DNA of 33,503 nt, taken from an uncultured Kiritimatiellota bacterium (GTDB taxonomy: Bacteria; Verrucomicrobiota; Kiritimatiellia; RFP12; DVOR01). The stretch is from NCBI GenBank assembly GCA_944389945.1, contig CALXOF010000022.1, positions 1-33,503 on the forward strand, written 5' to 3'. The translations under genes and the position numbers were made by a program. The notes under the pieces were generated by a model. That model did no database searches and was not told the origin of the DNA. It was given only the letters and a program-made list of their open reading frames with translations. Positions 23,575-31,157 of the stretch are shown piece by piece (the first letter of the stretch is position 1; each line of letters starts with the position of its first letter).

Positions 23575-25140
23575 TTAGAGCTTCTTCAAGATGGGGTCCA
23601 GGAAGCCGGCCACGTAGAGGAAGACGAGGAGGATGCCGATGGGCGAGACCCAGCGGAGCAGGAACCCCCAGATGGCCGGGGCGATGCGCCAATCCTCACC
23701 CTGCGCGAGCAGTTCGCGGCCGGCGCGGCGCGGCGTCCAGCCCCAGCCCACCAGCAGGGCCGTGCAGAGGGCGGTGAAGGGGAGCATCCAGTTGCTCGCG
23801 AAGTTGTCGAGCGTGTCCAGCCAGTTGCCCTTAGCCAAGTCGCCCATGGAGGCCTCGATGGCCTTGCCCAGCCACGGCATGTGGCTCCAGTCGGCGGTGG
23901 AGAAGACCGCGAGCAGGCCCATCACCGTGCAGAGCACAAAGCCGATGAGCACCGCCGTGCGGCGGCTGCCGCGCTTGTGGCCGCGGCGGAGACGCTCGAT
24001 GAAGACCGTCGCGCCGCACTCCAGCAGGGCCACGGAGCTGGTGACCGCGGCGATGAAGAGCATGAAGAAGAAGCAGGTCGCCCAGACGGGGCCCAGCCAC
24101 ATGGAGTCGAAGACCGCGGGAAGGGCGCCGAAGATGAGGCCCGGGCCGGCGCTTGGCGCCAAACCGACGGCGAAGACGGCGGGGAAGATGGCCAGGCCGG
24201 CCATGAGGGCGGCGCAGGTGTCGAGCACGCCGACCCACCCGGCGGCCTTGAGGATGTTGTGCTCCTTGTGCAGGTAGGAGCCGTAGGTCACGGTGATGGC
24301 CATGCCCAGCGAGAGCGAGAAGAAGACTTGCCCCAGGGCCATCAGCACCACCTGCGGCGTGAAGGCGTCCATCGTCGGCTTCAGCAGGAACTCAATGCCT
24401 TCGTAGGCGCCCGGGAGCGTCACGCTGCGCACGATGACCACCAACAAGAGGATGAAGAGCAGCGGCATCAGAATCTTGCTCATACGCTCGATGCCCGCGC
24501 GGATGCCGCCCAAGAGCATCCACCCCGTCACCGCCATGAAGATGACAAAGCCGACCAAGACGCGCCAGGGGTCGGCGATGTAGGCGTCAAAGGCCGTCTG
24601 CGAGGTCTTGGCGACCGCCTCGGCCGCCACGCCTTCGACTGCTTCGGGCACCAACGTGCCGGTGAGGGAGAGGCGGATGTATTCCACAATCCAGCCGCCG
24701 ATGACGGCGTAGTAAGAGAGGATGGCCAGCGCCACGATGGTGCAGACCCAGCCCAGGATGGCGAAACCCTTCTTCGCAAAGAGGTAGACACCCGCCAACG
24801 CCAAGACCACCGGCAACCACGCGTGCATCGTCGCAAAGGCCACCGCCATGCCCGCCGAGAGCGCGCTCATCACGAAGCGGACATTCTGATTGGCCGAGAG
24901 GCGCTCAATTTTGCCCATCGCGTTGATGATGTTGCGGCGCGTGTGCCGCCCAATGAGCATCTCCGAGCACATCACCGGCAGACCGATGAAGATGACGCAT
25001 AGCACGTAGACCAACACAAAGGTGCCGCCACCGTTCTCGCCGGCCATGTAGGGGAACTTCCAGATGTTGCCCAGGCCGATGGCAGAGCCTGCGGAAGCCA
25101 AGATAAACCCAATCGAAGATGTCCAATTCTCGCGCGTCAT
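23575..25140 (-). CDS. Sodium-dependent transporter, NSS (neurotransmitter:sodium symporter) family
   Basis: This 521-residue membrane protein has about 12 helices. The first one holds the family signature GLGNIWKFPY (22-31), which forms part of the sodium and substrate sites in LeuT-like proteins. Bacterial members import amino acids or related small molecules with Na+. AAAGGA precedes the ATG and a -10 element TACAAT lies 29 bp upstream. It is the first gene of a three-gene reverse unit with a secreted protein and a parvulin, an association with no obvious link to amino-acid uptake. The substrate cannot be read from the sequence. Confidence 0.94.
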   Translation of the reverse strand: MTRENWTSSIGFILASAGSAIGLGNIWKFPYMAGENGGGTFVLVYVLCVIFIGLPVMCSEMLIGRHTRRNIINAMGKIERLSANQNVRFVMSALSAGMAVAFATMHAWLPVVLALAGVYLFAKKGFAILGWVCTIVALAILSYYAVIGGWIVEYIRLSLTGTLVPEAVEGVAAEAVAKTSQTAFDAYIADPWRVLVGFVIFMAVTGWMLLGGIRAGIERMSKILMPLLFILLLVVIVRSVTLPGAYEGIEFLLKPTMDAFTPQVVLMALGQVFFSLSLGMAITVTYGSYLHKEHNILKAAGWVGVLDTCAALMAGLAIFPAVFAVGLAPSAGPGLIFGALPAVFDSMWLGPVWATCFFFMLFIAAVTSSVALLECGATVFIERLRRGHKRGSRRTAVLIGFVLCTVMGLLAVFSTADWSHMPWLGKAIEASMGDLAKGNWLDTLDNFASNWMLPFTALCTALLVGWGWTPRRAGRELLAQGEDWRIAPAIWGFLLRWVSPIGILLVFLYVAGFLDPILKKL

Positions 25141-25168
25141 GCGTATCCTTTATTGTTCCGTTTTCGCC

Positions 25169-25174
25169 ATTGTA
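25169..25174 (-). promoter_or_regulatory. -10 element for the symporter operon
   Basis: TACAAT on the reverse strand lies 29 bp before the ATG. The -35 region (GTGCCC at 25197-25192) is weak. The TTCCAA stutter of this spacer (25208-25246) lies just upstream and points toward the gene. Confidence 0.55.
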
Positions 25175-25207
25175 CCAAAACAAGCCTTTTCGGGCACGCC
25201 TCTTTTG

Positions 25208-25350
25208 GGAAGTTTGGAGGTTTGGAGGCTTGGACGTTTGGAGGAGCCCCGGAGGTTGAAGCCCGAGCCGTCGCCCTTGGCGGCGATGAGGCCGAACGCT
25301 GCGCGCCCCGGAGAACGGAAAACGAAAAACAGAACGCCCCTGCGGGGCGA
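25208..25350 (-). repeat. Reverse-oriented TTCCAA stutter and neighbouring modules
   Basis: On the reverse strand, GGAGCCCC-type sequence and repeats of TTCCAAGC/TCCAAAC (25246-25208) point toward the symporter gene. On the forward strand a GGAGAACGGAAAACG stutter (25311-25330) and a CCCCTGCGGGG hairpin follow. Bases 25350-25470 show no feature I can name. Confidence 0.8.
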
Positions 25351-25472
25351 TGGGTGATGCTCCAGAGAAAACGACAAGGCGCGAAACGGAGGGCGGCGGG
25401 CGCTCTACGGCTTCGTTGCCAATCGATCCCGCCGCCTCATCGGCACTGCCCCTGCCCTCTCTCGCCTAAGTT

Positions 25473-25600
25473 CCCCAAAGGATCCTCCGCGAGACCCTAT
25501 AGTGGTCCGAGGTCAACCACTATAGTGGTCGGGGTCGAGACCCTATAGTGGTCCACCCCGAAACCCTTAAGGGGCCGCGGAGGGGGGCTTGAAGGCCCCT
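25473..25600. repeat. Phased palindrome array, copy 2 (inverted)
   Basis: Cores CTATAG (25497, 25520, 25543) and CTTAAG (25566) begin exactly 23 bp apart, the mirror order of copy 1. Weaker cores lie at about 25475 (CCAAAG) and 25588 (CTTGAAG). An outer stem CCTCCGCG (25484-25491) pairs with CGCGGAGG (25576-25583). The stem sequence differs from copy 1 but keeps an enclosing position. CCCCGAAACCCTTAAGG is the reverse complement of the left side of copy 1. Confidence 0.85.
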
Positions 25601-25723
25601 GTTGTGCCTCTTGGTACATCGCAGACGTGCCCGCAAACGGAAGGCGGCAGTTGTGCACTGTTCTTCAGAATACACGAGCGCCCCACCACGTCTTTGCGGA
25701 AAACTTTGTCAAACAATGTTAAG

Positions 25724-25752
25724 TTGACACTAGTCGGGTGGTGTACTATACT
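25724..25752 (+). promoter_or_regulatory. Promoter of the first DUF805 gene
   Basis: Consensus TTGACA (25724-25729), a 17-bp spacer and TATACT (25747-25752). It is the strongest host-type promoter in the window. Confidence 0.85.
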
Positions 25753-25819
25753 TTATAGCAGTTTAACCAACAGATAATGTTTGTTTAATGCGTCATCTTA
25801 AACACAAGGAGTAGAGACG

Positions 25820-26353
25820 ATGAATCAGGCAGACCGATATTTGGACGACCAGGCCGAGCAGGAGCGTCAGCAGCGCGCAGCGGCCGAGCAGTTCCAGCAA
25901 CCGATGGGCGCCTATCAGCAACCTGTTTATCAGCAACCTGCCTATGTGTTGCAACGGATGGCCTCCATGGGTGAGGCGTGGAGCAACTTCTGGTCGCGGT
26001 GGACCTTTGCAGGCCGCGCCTCGCGCTCGGAATTTTGGTTGATGTGGGTGTGGGGTTTATTGATTGGTATTGCGTTTTGGACTATCACTGGTATCCTTAC
26101 CGTGTCAGACCTTGTTACCGTGTCAGACCTTGCTCTTGTAATCATCCCTCTTTCTGGAATCTTTTGCTTGGCTGTCATCATTCCAAGCCTTTGCTTGCAG
26201 GTCCGCCGGTTGCATGATCTTGGCTATTCCGGCTGGTTGTGGTGGCTTAATTTTGTCCCGGTCGGTGGGCTTGTTCTCTTTATCTTCTTCCTGTTGCCCA
26301 GTGAGCCCCGGCCGAACCGTTATGGCCCGGTGCCGTTCCAGGTGCAGCAGTGA
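25820..26353 (+). CDS. DUF805 membrane protein, first paralogue
   Basis: This 177-residue protein has a soluble Gln-rich N-terminus (1-48) with QADRYL and AEQERQQR, then the DUF805 core. The core carries WSRWTFAGRASRSEFW (58-73), three to four membrane helices, RRLHDLGYSGW (129-139) and the closing SEPRPNRYG. The biochemical role of DUF805 proteins is unknown. The longer-than-usual N-terminus is shared with the paralogue 190 bp downstream. An 18-bp tandem duplication in the DNA (about 26098-26133) produces TVSDLVTVSDL within a membrane loop. AAGGAG lies at the ribosome binding site. It has its own strong promoter and terminator. Confidence 0.92.
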   Translation: MNQADRYLDDQAEQERQQRAAAEQFQQPMGAYQQPVYQQPAYVLQRMASMGEAWSNFWSRWTFAGRASRSEFWLMWVWGLLIGIAFWTITGILTVSDLVTVSDLALVIIPLSGIFCLAVIIPSLCLQVRRLHDLGYSGWLWWLNFVPVGGLVLFIFFLLPSEPRPNRYGPVPFQVQQ

Positions 26354-26377
26354 GCGACGTTTAGCCGCATAAAGAAG

Positions 26378-26410
26378 CGCCCCGTGGGATACCGCGGGGC
26401 GTATTTGTTT
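26378..26410 (+). terminator. Intrinsic terminator after first DUF805 gene
   Basis: CGCCCCG (26378-26384) pairs with CGGGGCG (26395-26401), with partial pairing inside, followed by the T-rich TATTTGTTT. Confidence 0.8.
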
Positions 26411-26447
26411 GCCTGGTCGGTCTTTGGAGGTGTCGCACTTGGGAGAG

Positions 26448-26476
26448 TTGACAAATGAGGTGGCTTGCATTATGCT
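26448..26476 (+). promoter_or_regulatory. Promoter of the second DUF805 gene
   Basis: TTGACA (26448-26453), a 17-bp spacer and TATGCT (26471-26476). It is separate from the first paralogue's promoter, so the two genes are transcribed independently. Confidence 0.8.
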
Positions 26477-26541
26477 TACAGTGTTTTGTTTAGGGGGGTG
26501 TCGTTTGTTTGCGCGGCACCTACACAAAGGAGTCTGAGACG

Positions 26542-27057
26542 ATGCATCAAGCAGATCGCTATTTGGAAGCGTTGGCCGAGCAGGAACGGCAGCAGCGCGA
26601 AGCGGAAGCGCAGGCACGGCCGCAGATGATAGGTGTTCAGCAGTCTGCATATGGGTGGCAACGGATGGCTACACTTGGGGAGGCGTGGAACAACCTTTGG
26701 ACGCGGTGGGATTTTGCGGGGCGCGCCTCGCGGTCGGAATATTGGTTTGCCCAATTGGCGCTTTTCTTTGTCAATCTCGGTTTGACCTTTCTCTTCGTGT
26801 TCCTCTCCGTCGTGACGACTGCGGCTCCCATTTGGATGCTTCTTTCTTGGGTGATTTCCTTTGTCATCACCATCCCCGTCATTTGTTTGGTCGTACGGCG
26901 CTTGCACGACATCGGCTATTCCGGCTGGTGGTGGTGGATATCCCTGATCCCAATTGCTGGGTGGATTGTCCTATTCGTCTTTTCCGTCTTGCCCAGCGAG
27001 CCTCGGCCGAATCGTTATGGTTCGGTGCCTTTTCTGGAGCGGATGCCGAATGCGTAG
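26542..27057 (+). CDS. DUF805 membrane protein, second paralogue
   Basis: This 171-residue paralogue of the preceding protein has the same plan. The N-terminus begins QADRYL and continues AEQERQQR. The DUF805 core has WTRWDFAGRASRSEYW, three to four membrane helices, RRLHDIGYSGW (119-129) and SEPRPNRYG. Ribosome binding site (AAAGGAGT) and spacing to the ATG are nearly the same as in the first copy, so the duplication included the leader. The membrane-segment sequences have diverged most while the two DUF805 motifs and the N-terminal tail are kept, suggesting that the tail matters for function. The role is unknown. Confidence 0.92.
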   Translation: MHQADRYLEALAEQERQQREAEAQARPQMIGVQQSAYGWQRMATLGEAWNNLWTRWDFAGRASRSEYWFAQLALFFVNLGLTFLFVFLSVVTTAAPIWMLLSWVISFVITIPVICLVVRRLHDIGYSGWWWWISLIPIAGWIVLFVFSVLPSEPRPNRYGSVPFLERMPNA

Positions 27058-27069
27058 GCGTACGTAACA

Positions 27070-27100
27070 ATGAGCCCCGCGGGAATCCCGTGGGGCTCAT
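27070..27100. terminator. Bidirectional hairpin between DUF805 and tgt genes
   Basis: A perfect outer stem ATGAGCCCC/GGGGCTCAT with an almost perfect inner part GCGGG-aat-CCCGT lies between two converging genes. T-rich tracts on both sides are short. Confidence 0.75.
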
Positions 27101-27123
27101 CGTTTGTCCAGGTGCAAGTCCGC

Positions 27124-28272
27124 TTAATAAACGCCGCGCTTGGGGTGCTCGCGGAGGCGGGCGTAGGCCTCGGCGCGGAACTCCAGGAAGCAGTCGTTGG
27201 CGATGGCCTGGCGCATGAGGCGCATGAAGCGGAGGTAGCAGTGGATGTTGTGGAGGGTGAGGAGGCGGTAGCCGAGCATCTCCGAGGCGTTGAGGAGGTG
27301 GCGGACGTAGCCGCGGGTGTGGCGGGTGCAGGCGGGGCAATCGCAACCGGGCTCGATGGGGAGGGGGCTGTCCTTCCAGGCGCCGGCCTTGACGGGGTAG
27401 GGGCCGTCGAGGGTGAAGGCGGAGCCGTTGCGGGCGTTGCGGGTGGGGATGACGCAGTCGAACATGTCGCAGCCCATGCCGACGGCCTCGGTCATCTGCC
27501 AGAGGTCGCCCAGGCCCATGACGTAGCGGGGGCGGTGGCGGGGCATATTGGGGAGGCTGTCGGCGATGCCCTTGAGGATGAAGGGCTCGGGCTCGCCGAC
27601 GCTCACGCCGCCCACGGCGAAACCGTCCAGGCCGTCCTGCTCCATGGCGGCGAGCTCGCGGGCGCAGTGGGCGCGGAGGTCGGCGTATTCGGAGCCTTGG
27701 ACGATGCCGAAATAGAGTTGGCCCTCGGCGCGTTCCTGCTCCAGGCAGACGCGGGCCCAGCGGAGGGTCTGCTCGACGCTCTTGGCGGCGTAGTCGTGGG
27801 TCGCGGGGTAGGGGATGCACTCATCGAAGAGCATCGCGATGTCGCTGCCCAGGGTGCGCTGGATGGCCATGCTCTCCTTGGGGCCCATGAAGAGGCGGCG
27901 GCCATCGATGTGCGACTGGAAGGAGACACCCTCTTCGGTGATTTTGCGCAGGGAGGAGAGGGAGAAGACCTGGAAACCGCCGCTGTCGGTGAGGATGGGG
28001 CCGCGCCAGCCCTGGAAGGCGTGGAGGCCGCCGAGCCGCTCCATGATGTCCATTCCCGGGCGAAGCATGAGGTGATAGGTGTTGCCCAGGATGATGGAGG
28101 CGCCGAGGCGCTCGAGGTCCTCCGCGCCAAGGGTCTTGACGGTGGCCTGGGTGCCGACGGGCATGAAGACGGGGGTGTCGACGGGCCCGTGGCGGGTCCA
28201 CAGGCGGCCCAGGCGGGCGCCGCTCTTGGCGTCTTCGTGGAGGATCTCGTAGGTTCCGGTCTTGGGAGGCAT
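27124..28272 (-). CDS. tgt: Queuine/preQ1 tRNA-guanine transglycosylase
   Basis: The enzyme exchanges guanine 34 of tRNAs with GUN anticodons for preQ1, a step in queuosine synthesis. The 382-residue protein has the general-acid Asp96 in TDSGGFQVFSL, the nucleophile Asp272 in FDCVIPTR and the zinc set Cys310, Cys312, Cys315 and His341. The length matches bacterial Tgt. It is the last gene of the reverse cluster rsmI, DUF481, pdxJ, tgt. The start is odd. The 70-bp gap to pdxJ is mostly an AATCAGCC stutter (28313-28281) followed by CCTCTACC and the ATG, with no purine-rich ribosome binding site. Confidence 0.96.
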   Translation of the reverse strand: MPPKTGTYEILHEDAKSGARLGRLWTRHGPVDTPVFMPVGTQATVKTLGAEDLERLGASIILGNTYHLMLRPGMDIMERLGGLHAFQGWRGPILTDSGGFQVFSLSSLRKITEEGVSFQSHIDGRRLFMGPKESMAIQRTLGSDIAMLFDECIPYPATHDYAAKSVEQTLRWARVCLEQERAEGQLYFGIVQGSEYADLRAHCARELAAMEQDGLDGFAVGGVSVGEPEPFILKGIADSLPNMPRHRPRYVMGLGDLWQMTEAVGMGCDMFDCVIPTRNARNGSAFTLDGPYPVKAGAWKDSPLPIEPGCDCPACTRHTRGYVRHLLNASEMLGYRLLTLHNIHCYLRFMRLMRQAIANDCFLEFRAEAYARLREHPKRGVY

Positions 28273-28280
28273 GGTAGAGG

Positions 28281-28313
28281 GCTGATTGGCTGATTAGCTG
28301 ATTGGCTGATTGG
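28281..28313 (-). repeat. AATCAGC stutter upstream of tgt
   Basis: On the reverse strand CAATCAGC, CAATCAGC, TAATCAGC and CAATCAGC follow each other directly, ending eight bases before the tgt ATG. The same stutter, in the same orientation toward the gene, lies upstream of rsmI (31056-31023). Confidence 0.88.
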
Positions 28314-28342
28314 TGCACCCCTGACGGGGCGACGGAGGCGCG

Positions 28343-29062
28343 TCAACGGCGGATGGCGGCGAGCATGTCGCGGACGGACTGCTCCATGCCGACGAAGAGG
28401 GCGTGGGCGACGATGGAGTGGCCGATGTTGAGGGTGTCGAGGTTGGGGATGTCGAGGAGGGGCTTGACGTTGTCCATGGTCAGGCCGTGGCCGGCGTTGA
28501 CCTTGAGGCCGAGGGTCGCGCCGTAGGCGGCGGCCTCGTGGAGGGCATCGAGCTCGCGTTTGAGGGCGTCGCCGGTGGCGTTGGCGTAGGCGCCGGTGTG
28601 GAGCTCGACGTAGGGGGCGCCGAGGGCGGCGGCGGCGTCGAGCTGGCGGCGGTCGGGGGCGATGAAGAGGGAGACCTGGGTGCCCTGGGCGGCGAGCGCG
28701 GCGACGGTGGGGCGGAGGGCCTCGAGCTGGCCGGCGGCGTCAAGGCCGCCCTCGGTGGTGAGCTCCTGGCGGCGCTCGGGGACGAGGCAGACCTCATCGG
28801 GCACGACGTCGAGGGCGACGCGGACGACGTCGGGATTGTTGGCCATCTCCAGGTTCATGCGGGTGGTGAGGGTCTTGCGCAGACGGTAGACGTCGGCGTC
28901 CTGGATGTGGCGGCGATCCTCGCGCAGGTGGATGGTGATGCCGTGGGCGCCGGCCTTCTCGGCGAGGGCGGCGATGGCCGCGAGGTCGGGATAGTCGACG
29001 CCGCGGGCTTGGCGGAGGGTGGCGGCGTGGTCGATGTTGACGCCCAGTTTGATTGGTTCCAT
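28343..29062 (-). CDS. pdxJ: Pyridoxine 5'-phosphate synthase
   Basis: PdxJ condenses 3-amino-2-oxopropyl phosphate with 1-deoxyxylulose 5-phosphate to give pyridoxine 5'-phosphate in the DXP-dependent vitamin B6 pathway. The 239-residue TIM-barrel protein shows LGVNIDHAATLRQARG near the N-terminus, ITIHLREDRRHI, PDEVCLVPERRQELTTEGG, and GHGLTMDN late in the chain, all strongly typical. AAGGAG lies before the ATG at 29062, which decides the start against longer in-frame possibilities. It follows the DUF481 gene closely and precedes tgt. Confidence 0.96.
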   Translation of the reverse strand: MEPIKLGVNIDHAATLRQARGVDYPDLAAIAALAEKAGAHGITIHLREDRRHIQDADVYRLRKTLTTRMNLEMANNPDVVRVALDVVPDEVCLVPERRQELTTEGGLDAAGQLEALRPTVAALAAQGTQVSLFIAPDRRQLDAAAALGAPYVELHTGAYANATGDALKRELDALHEAAAYGATLGLKVNAGHGLTMDNVKPLLDIPNLDTLNIGHSIVAHALFVGMEQSVRDMLAAIRR

Positions 29063-29073
29063 GGTTTGCTCCT

Positions 29074-30174
29074 TTACCAGGTCTTCTTCATGCGGAAGTA
29101 CCAGGTGGTGTCGGTGTTGCAATACTGCGGGTCGGGGTCGGTCTTGTATTCGTTGCGCATGCCGGCCTCGAGCGCGATGTCGGAAAGACGTTTGTGGAAG
29201 CGGCGGAGTTCGCGGAGGGTGTAGGTGAGGTTGGTCTCGTGGACTAGGGTGCCCTCGGCGAAGTCGTCGATGAGGGGGATGTAGGTGATTTCGGTGTTCC
29301 AGCCCAGGCCGCATTCGAAGTCGTGATGGAAGAGGAGGCCGAGGTCGAGGCCGAGGTCGCTCTCCACCAGGCGGTTGGTCGAGCCGGGATAGGACTTGGA
29401 GTAGTGGCGGGTGTAGGAGTGGGAGAGACCGAGACGGAAACGGAGGGTGGTGGTGCGGCCCTTCACGGTGCGGTTGATGAGGTAGTGACCGTAACCGGCG
29501 GCGAAGACGTTGCGCAGGTGGTAGTCGGAGAAGCGGTTGTGCTGGGCTTCGTCGCGGAGGTACCAGGAGGCGATGTCGGTGGGGCGGTATTCCAGGTCGA
29601 GGCCGCCGATGTATTGCTCGGCGGTGAGGGTGTCGAAGGAGCGGGTCTTGTCGTAGGAGGCGTAGAGCTTGAGGGTGGTGGTCTCGGTGGTGCGGATGGC
29701 CTCGAAGCGGGCGGAGACGGAGAGGTCCTTGGTGTTGCCGGAATTGCCGTTGAGGCCGAAGGCGAGGCTGAAGGCCCAGCGCTTGATGGGCGGGAAGTCG
29801 GGGTCTTCGGCGTCGGTGGCCCAGAGGGTCTGCACGTCGCTGACGGCGAGCGCCTTGGCCTTGTCGGCCACGGGGATGAAGACCAGGTTGCCTTCGGCGT
29901 CATGGCCCAGGCGGACCTCTTCCTTGGCCTTGTTTTCCACGTCGGTGCGGGCGAAGAAGGCCTTCTCGCGGTTGGCGTCGTCGAAGTCCATCGACTTCAC
30001 TTGGTCGCGGGGGATGCGCAGGGTGCCGGCGAAGGCGGTCTCGATGACGACCTTCTCGCTGCGCAGACGCAGGATGGTGCCGTGGATGACGTCATCGGTT
30101 TTGGTCACGATGGTGTCCGCGTGGGCACACGTGGCGCAGAGGCAGAGGCAAATGGCGGCAACTGTCTTACGCAT
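29074..30174 (-). CDS. DUF481-type outer-membrane beta-barrel protein
   Basis: The 366-residue protein has a signal peptide (1-19, ending AHA). A small N-terminal domain (about 20-120) contains GTILRLRSEKVVIETAFAGTLRIP, of the kind often found before DUF481 barrels. Beyond about 125, a beta-barrel carries alternating strands and a final aromatic (W at the C-terminus), as is usual for outer-membrane insertion. This supports a Gram-negative-type envelope. Its ATG overlaps the end of rsmI by eight bases, so translation is coupled. The function of DUF481 proteins is not established; some are called salt-induced outer-membrane proteins. Confidence 0.85.
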   Translation of the reverse strand: MRKTVAAICLCLCATCAHADTIVTKTDDVIHGTILRLRSEKVVIETAFAGTLRIPRDQVKSMDFDDANREKAFFARTDVENKAKEEVRLGHDAEGNLVFIPVADKAKALAVSDVQTLWATDAEDPDFPPIKRWAFSLAFGLNGNSGNTKDLSVSARFEAIRTTETTTLKLYASYDKTRSFDTLTAEQYIGGLDLEYRPTDIASWYLRDEAQHNRFSDYHLRNVFAAGYGHYLINRTVKGRTTTLRFRLGLSHSYTRHYSKSYPGSTNRLVESDLGLDLGLLFHHDFECGLGWNTEITYIPLIDDFAEGTLVHETNLTYTLRELRRFHKRLSDIALEAGMRNEYKTDPDPQYCNTDTTWYFRMKKTW

Positions 30175-30910
30175 TGTCGTCGGAATCCTTGGGGTCGTCG
30201 GTGTTGTCTTCAGAGTGGTCAAACTTGGGATTGGCGCCCGCGATGACAAAGGTGATTTCGCCTTTGGGCGGCTTGCCGGAGAAGGCCTCCGCCAACTGCG
30301 ACAGGGTGCCGCGGCGCACGCGCTCATGGGCCTTGGTCATCTCCAGGCAGACCGCGGCCTCGCGGTCGCCCAACACCTCGAGCGCCGCCCGCAGACTGGC
30401 GCCGATGCGGAAGGGCGATTCCAGGCAGACGAGCGTGTGCGGCATCGCGCGCTCTTGTTCGAAGAAACGCCGCAACGCGCCCGCTTTGCGCGGGGGAAAA
30501 CCCTTGAAGGTGTAGCTCGAGGTCGGCAACCCGGAGAGCAACAGCGCCAAGTCCACGCAGCAAGGCCCGGGCAGAACCGTGTAGGGCAGGCCCTCGGTCG
30601 CGAAGGTGCGGATGACGCGATAACCTGGGTCGCTGATGCCCGGATAGCCGCCGTCGGAGCAAAGCGCGACGGGTGTCCCCGCCCGCACCAAGCCCACAAT
30701 GCGCTTGGTCACCGTCTCTTCGTTCCCTTGGCGATAGGAGAAGAGTTCCGGCCGCGGGATGCCGAGCGCGGAGAGCAATTGCCACGTCCGCCGCGTGTCC
30801 TCGCAGGCGATGACCGGCGCCGCAGCCAACGTCTCCCGTACCCGCGGGGAGGCATCCCCCAGGTTCCCAAGCGGCGTCGCCACCACATACAATTGAGCTT
30901 CCAAATCCAC
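30167..30910 (-). CDS. rsmI: 16S rRNA 2'-O-ribose C1402 methyltransferase RsmI
   Basis: RsmI methylates the ribose of C1402 in the decoding centre. The 247-residue protein has the tetrapyrrole-methylase fold with ATPLGNLGD (11-19), ACEDTRRT, LCSDGGYPGISDPGY (SDGGYP instead of the usual SDAGTP), LPGPC, and EMTKAHERVRRGT, the last marking the RsmI group. It lacks the extra C-terminal domain of E. coli RsmI and ends in an acidic Asp/Asn tail. The start is GTG at 30910. A -10 element lies so close that the message is predicted to be almost leaderless. Confidence 0.9.
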   Translation of the reverse strand: MDLEAQLYVVATPLGNLGDASPRVRETLAAAPVIACEDTRRTWQLLSALGIPRPELFSYRQGNEETVTKRIVGLVRAGTPVALCSDGGYPGISDPGYRVIRTFATEGLPYTVLPGPCCVDLALLLSGLPTSSYTFKGFPPRKAGALRRFFEQERAMPHTLVCLESPFRIGASLRAALEVLGDREAAVCLEMTKAHERVRRGTLSQLAEAFSGKPPKGEITFVIAGANPKFDHSEDNTDDPKDSDDNA

Positions 30911-30919
30911 GAACCCAAT

Positions 30920-30928
30920 ATTTTAGCA
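30920..30928 (-). promoter_or_regulatory. Extended -10 promoter of the rsmI cluster
   Basis: TGC-TAAAAT on the reverse strand. The predicted start, near 30913, is about three bases before the GTG, leaving no room for a ribosome binding site. Confidence 0.45.
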
Positions 30929-31017
30929 AAAACACCTCTTCTTCGTCATTTTGCGGTTTTCCACCAATGTTGTCCGGGGAAAATGGGAACCGCAAAGACG
31001 TAGGCGCTCCGACGGAG

Positions 31018-31060
31018 CGCCTGCTGATTGGCTGAATTGGCTGATTAGCTGATTGGACGG
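31018..31060 (-). repeat. AATCAGC stutter upstream of rsmI
   Basis: Three to four AATCAGC-type units on the reverse strand (31056-31023), with one unit carrying an extra base, are flanked by a GGCGCTCCGTCGGAGCGCC hairpin (about 31004-31021). The rest of the gap 30911-31157 shows the promoter and nothing else I can name. Confidence 0.85.
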
Positions 31061-31157
31061 CGGCTTCGTCGCTGACCGCGACCGCCGCCTTCCGTTTCGC
31101 GCCTTGAAAGTGAATAAGGAAAGCTGAGGAGTGGGGTAGAGTCCCACCAACCGCCAA

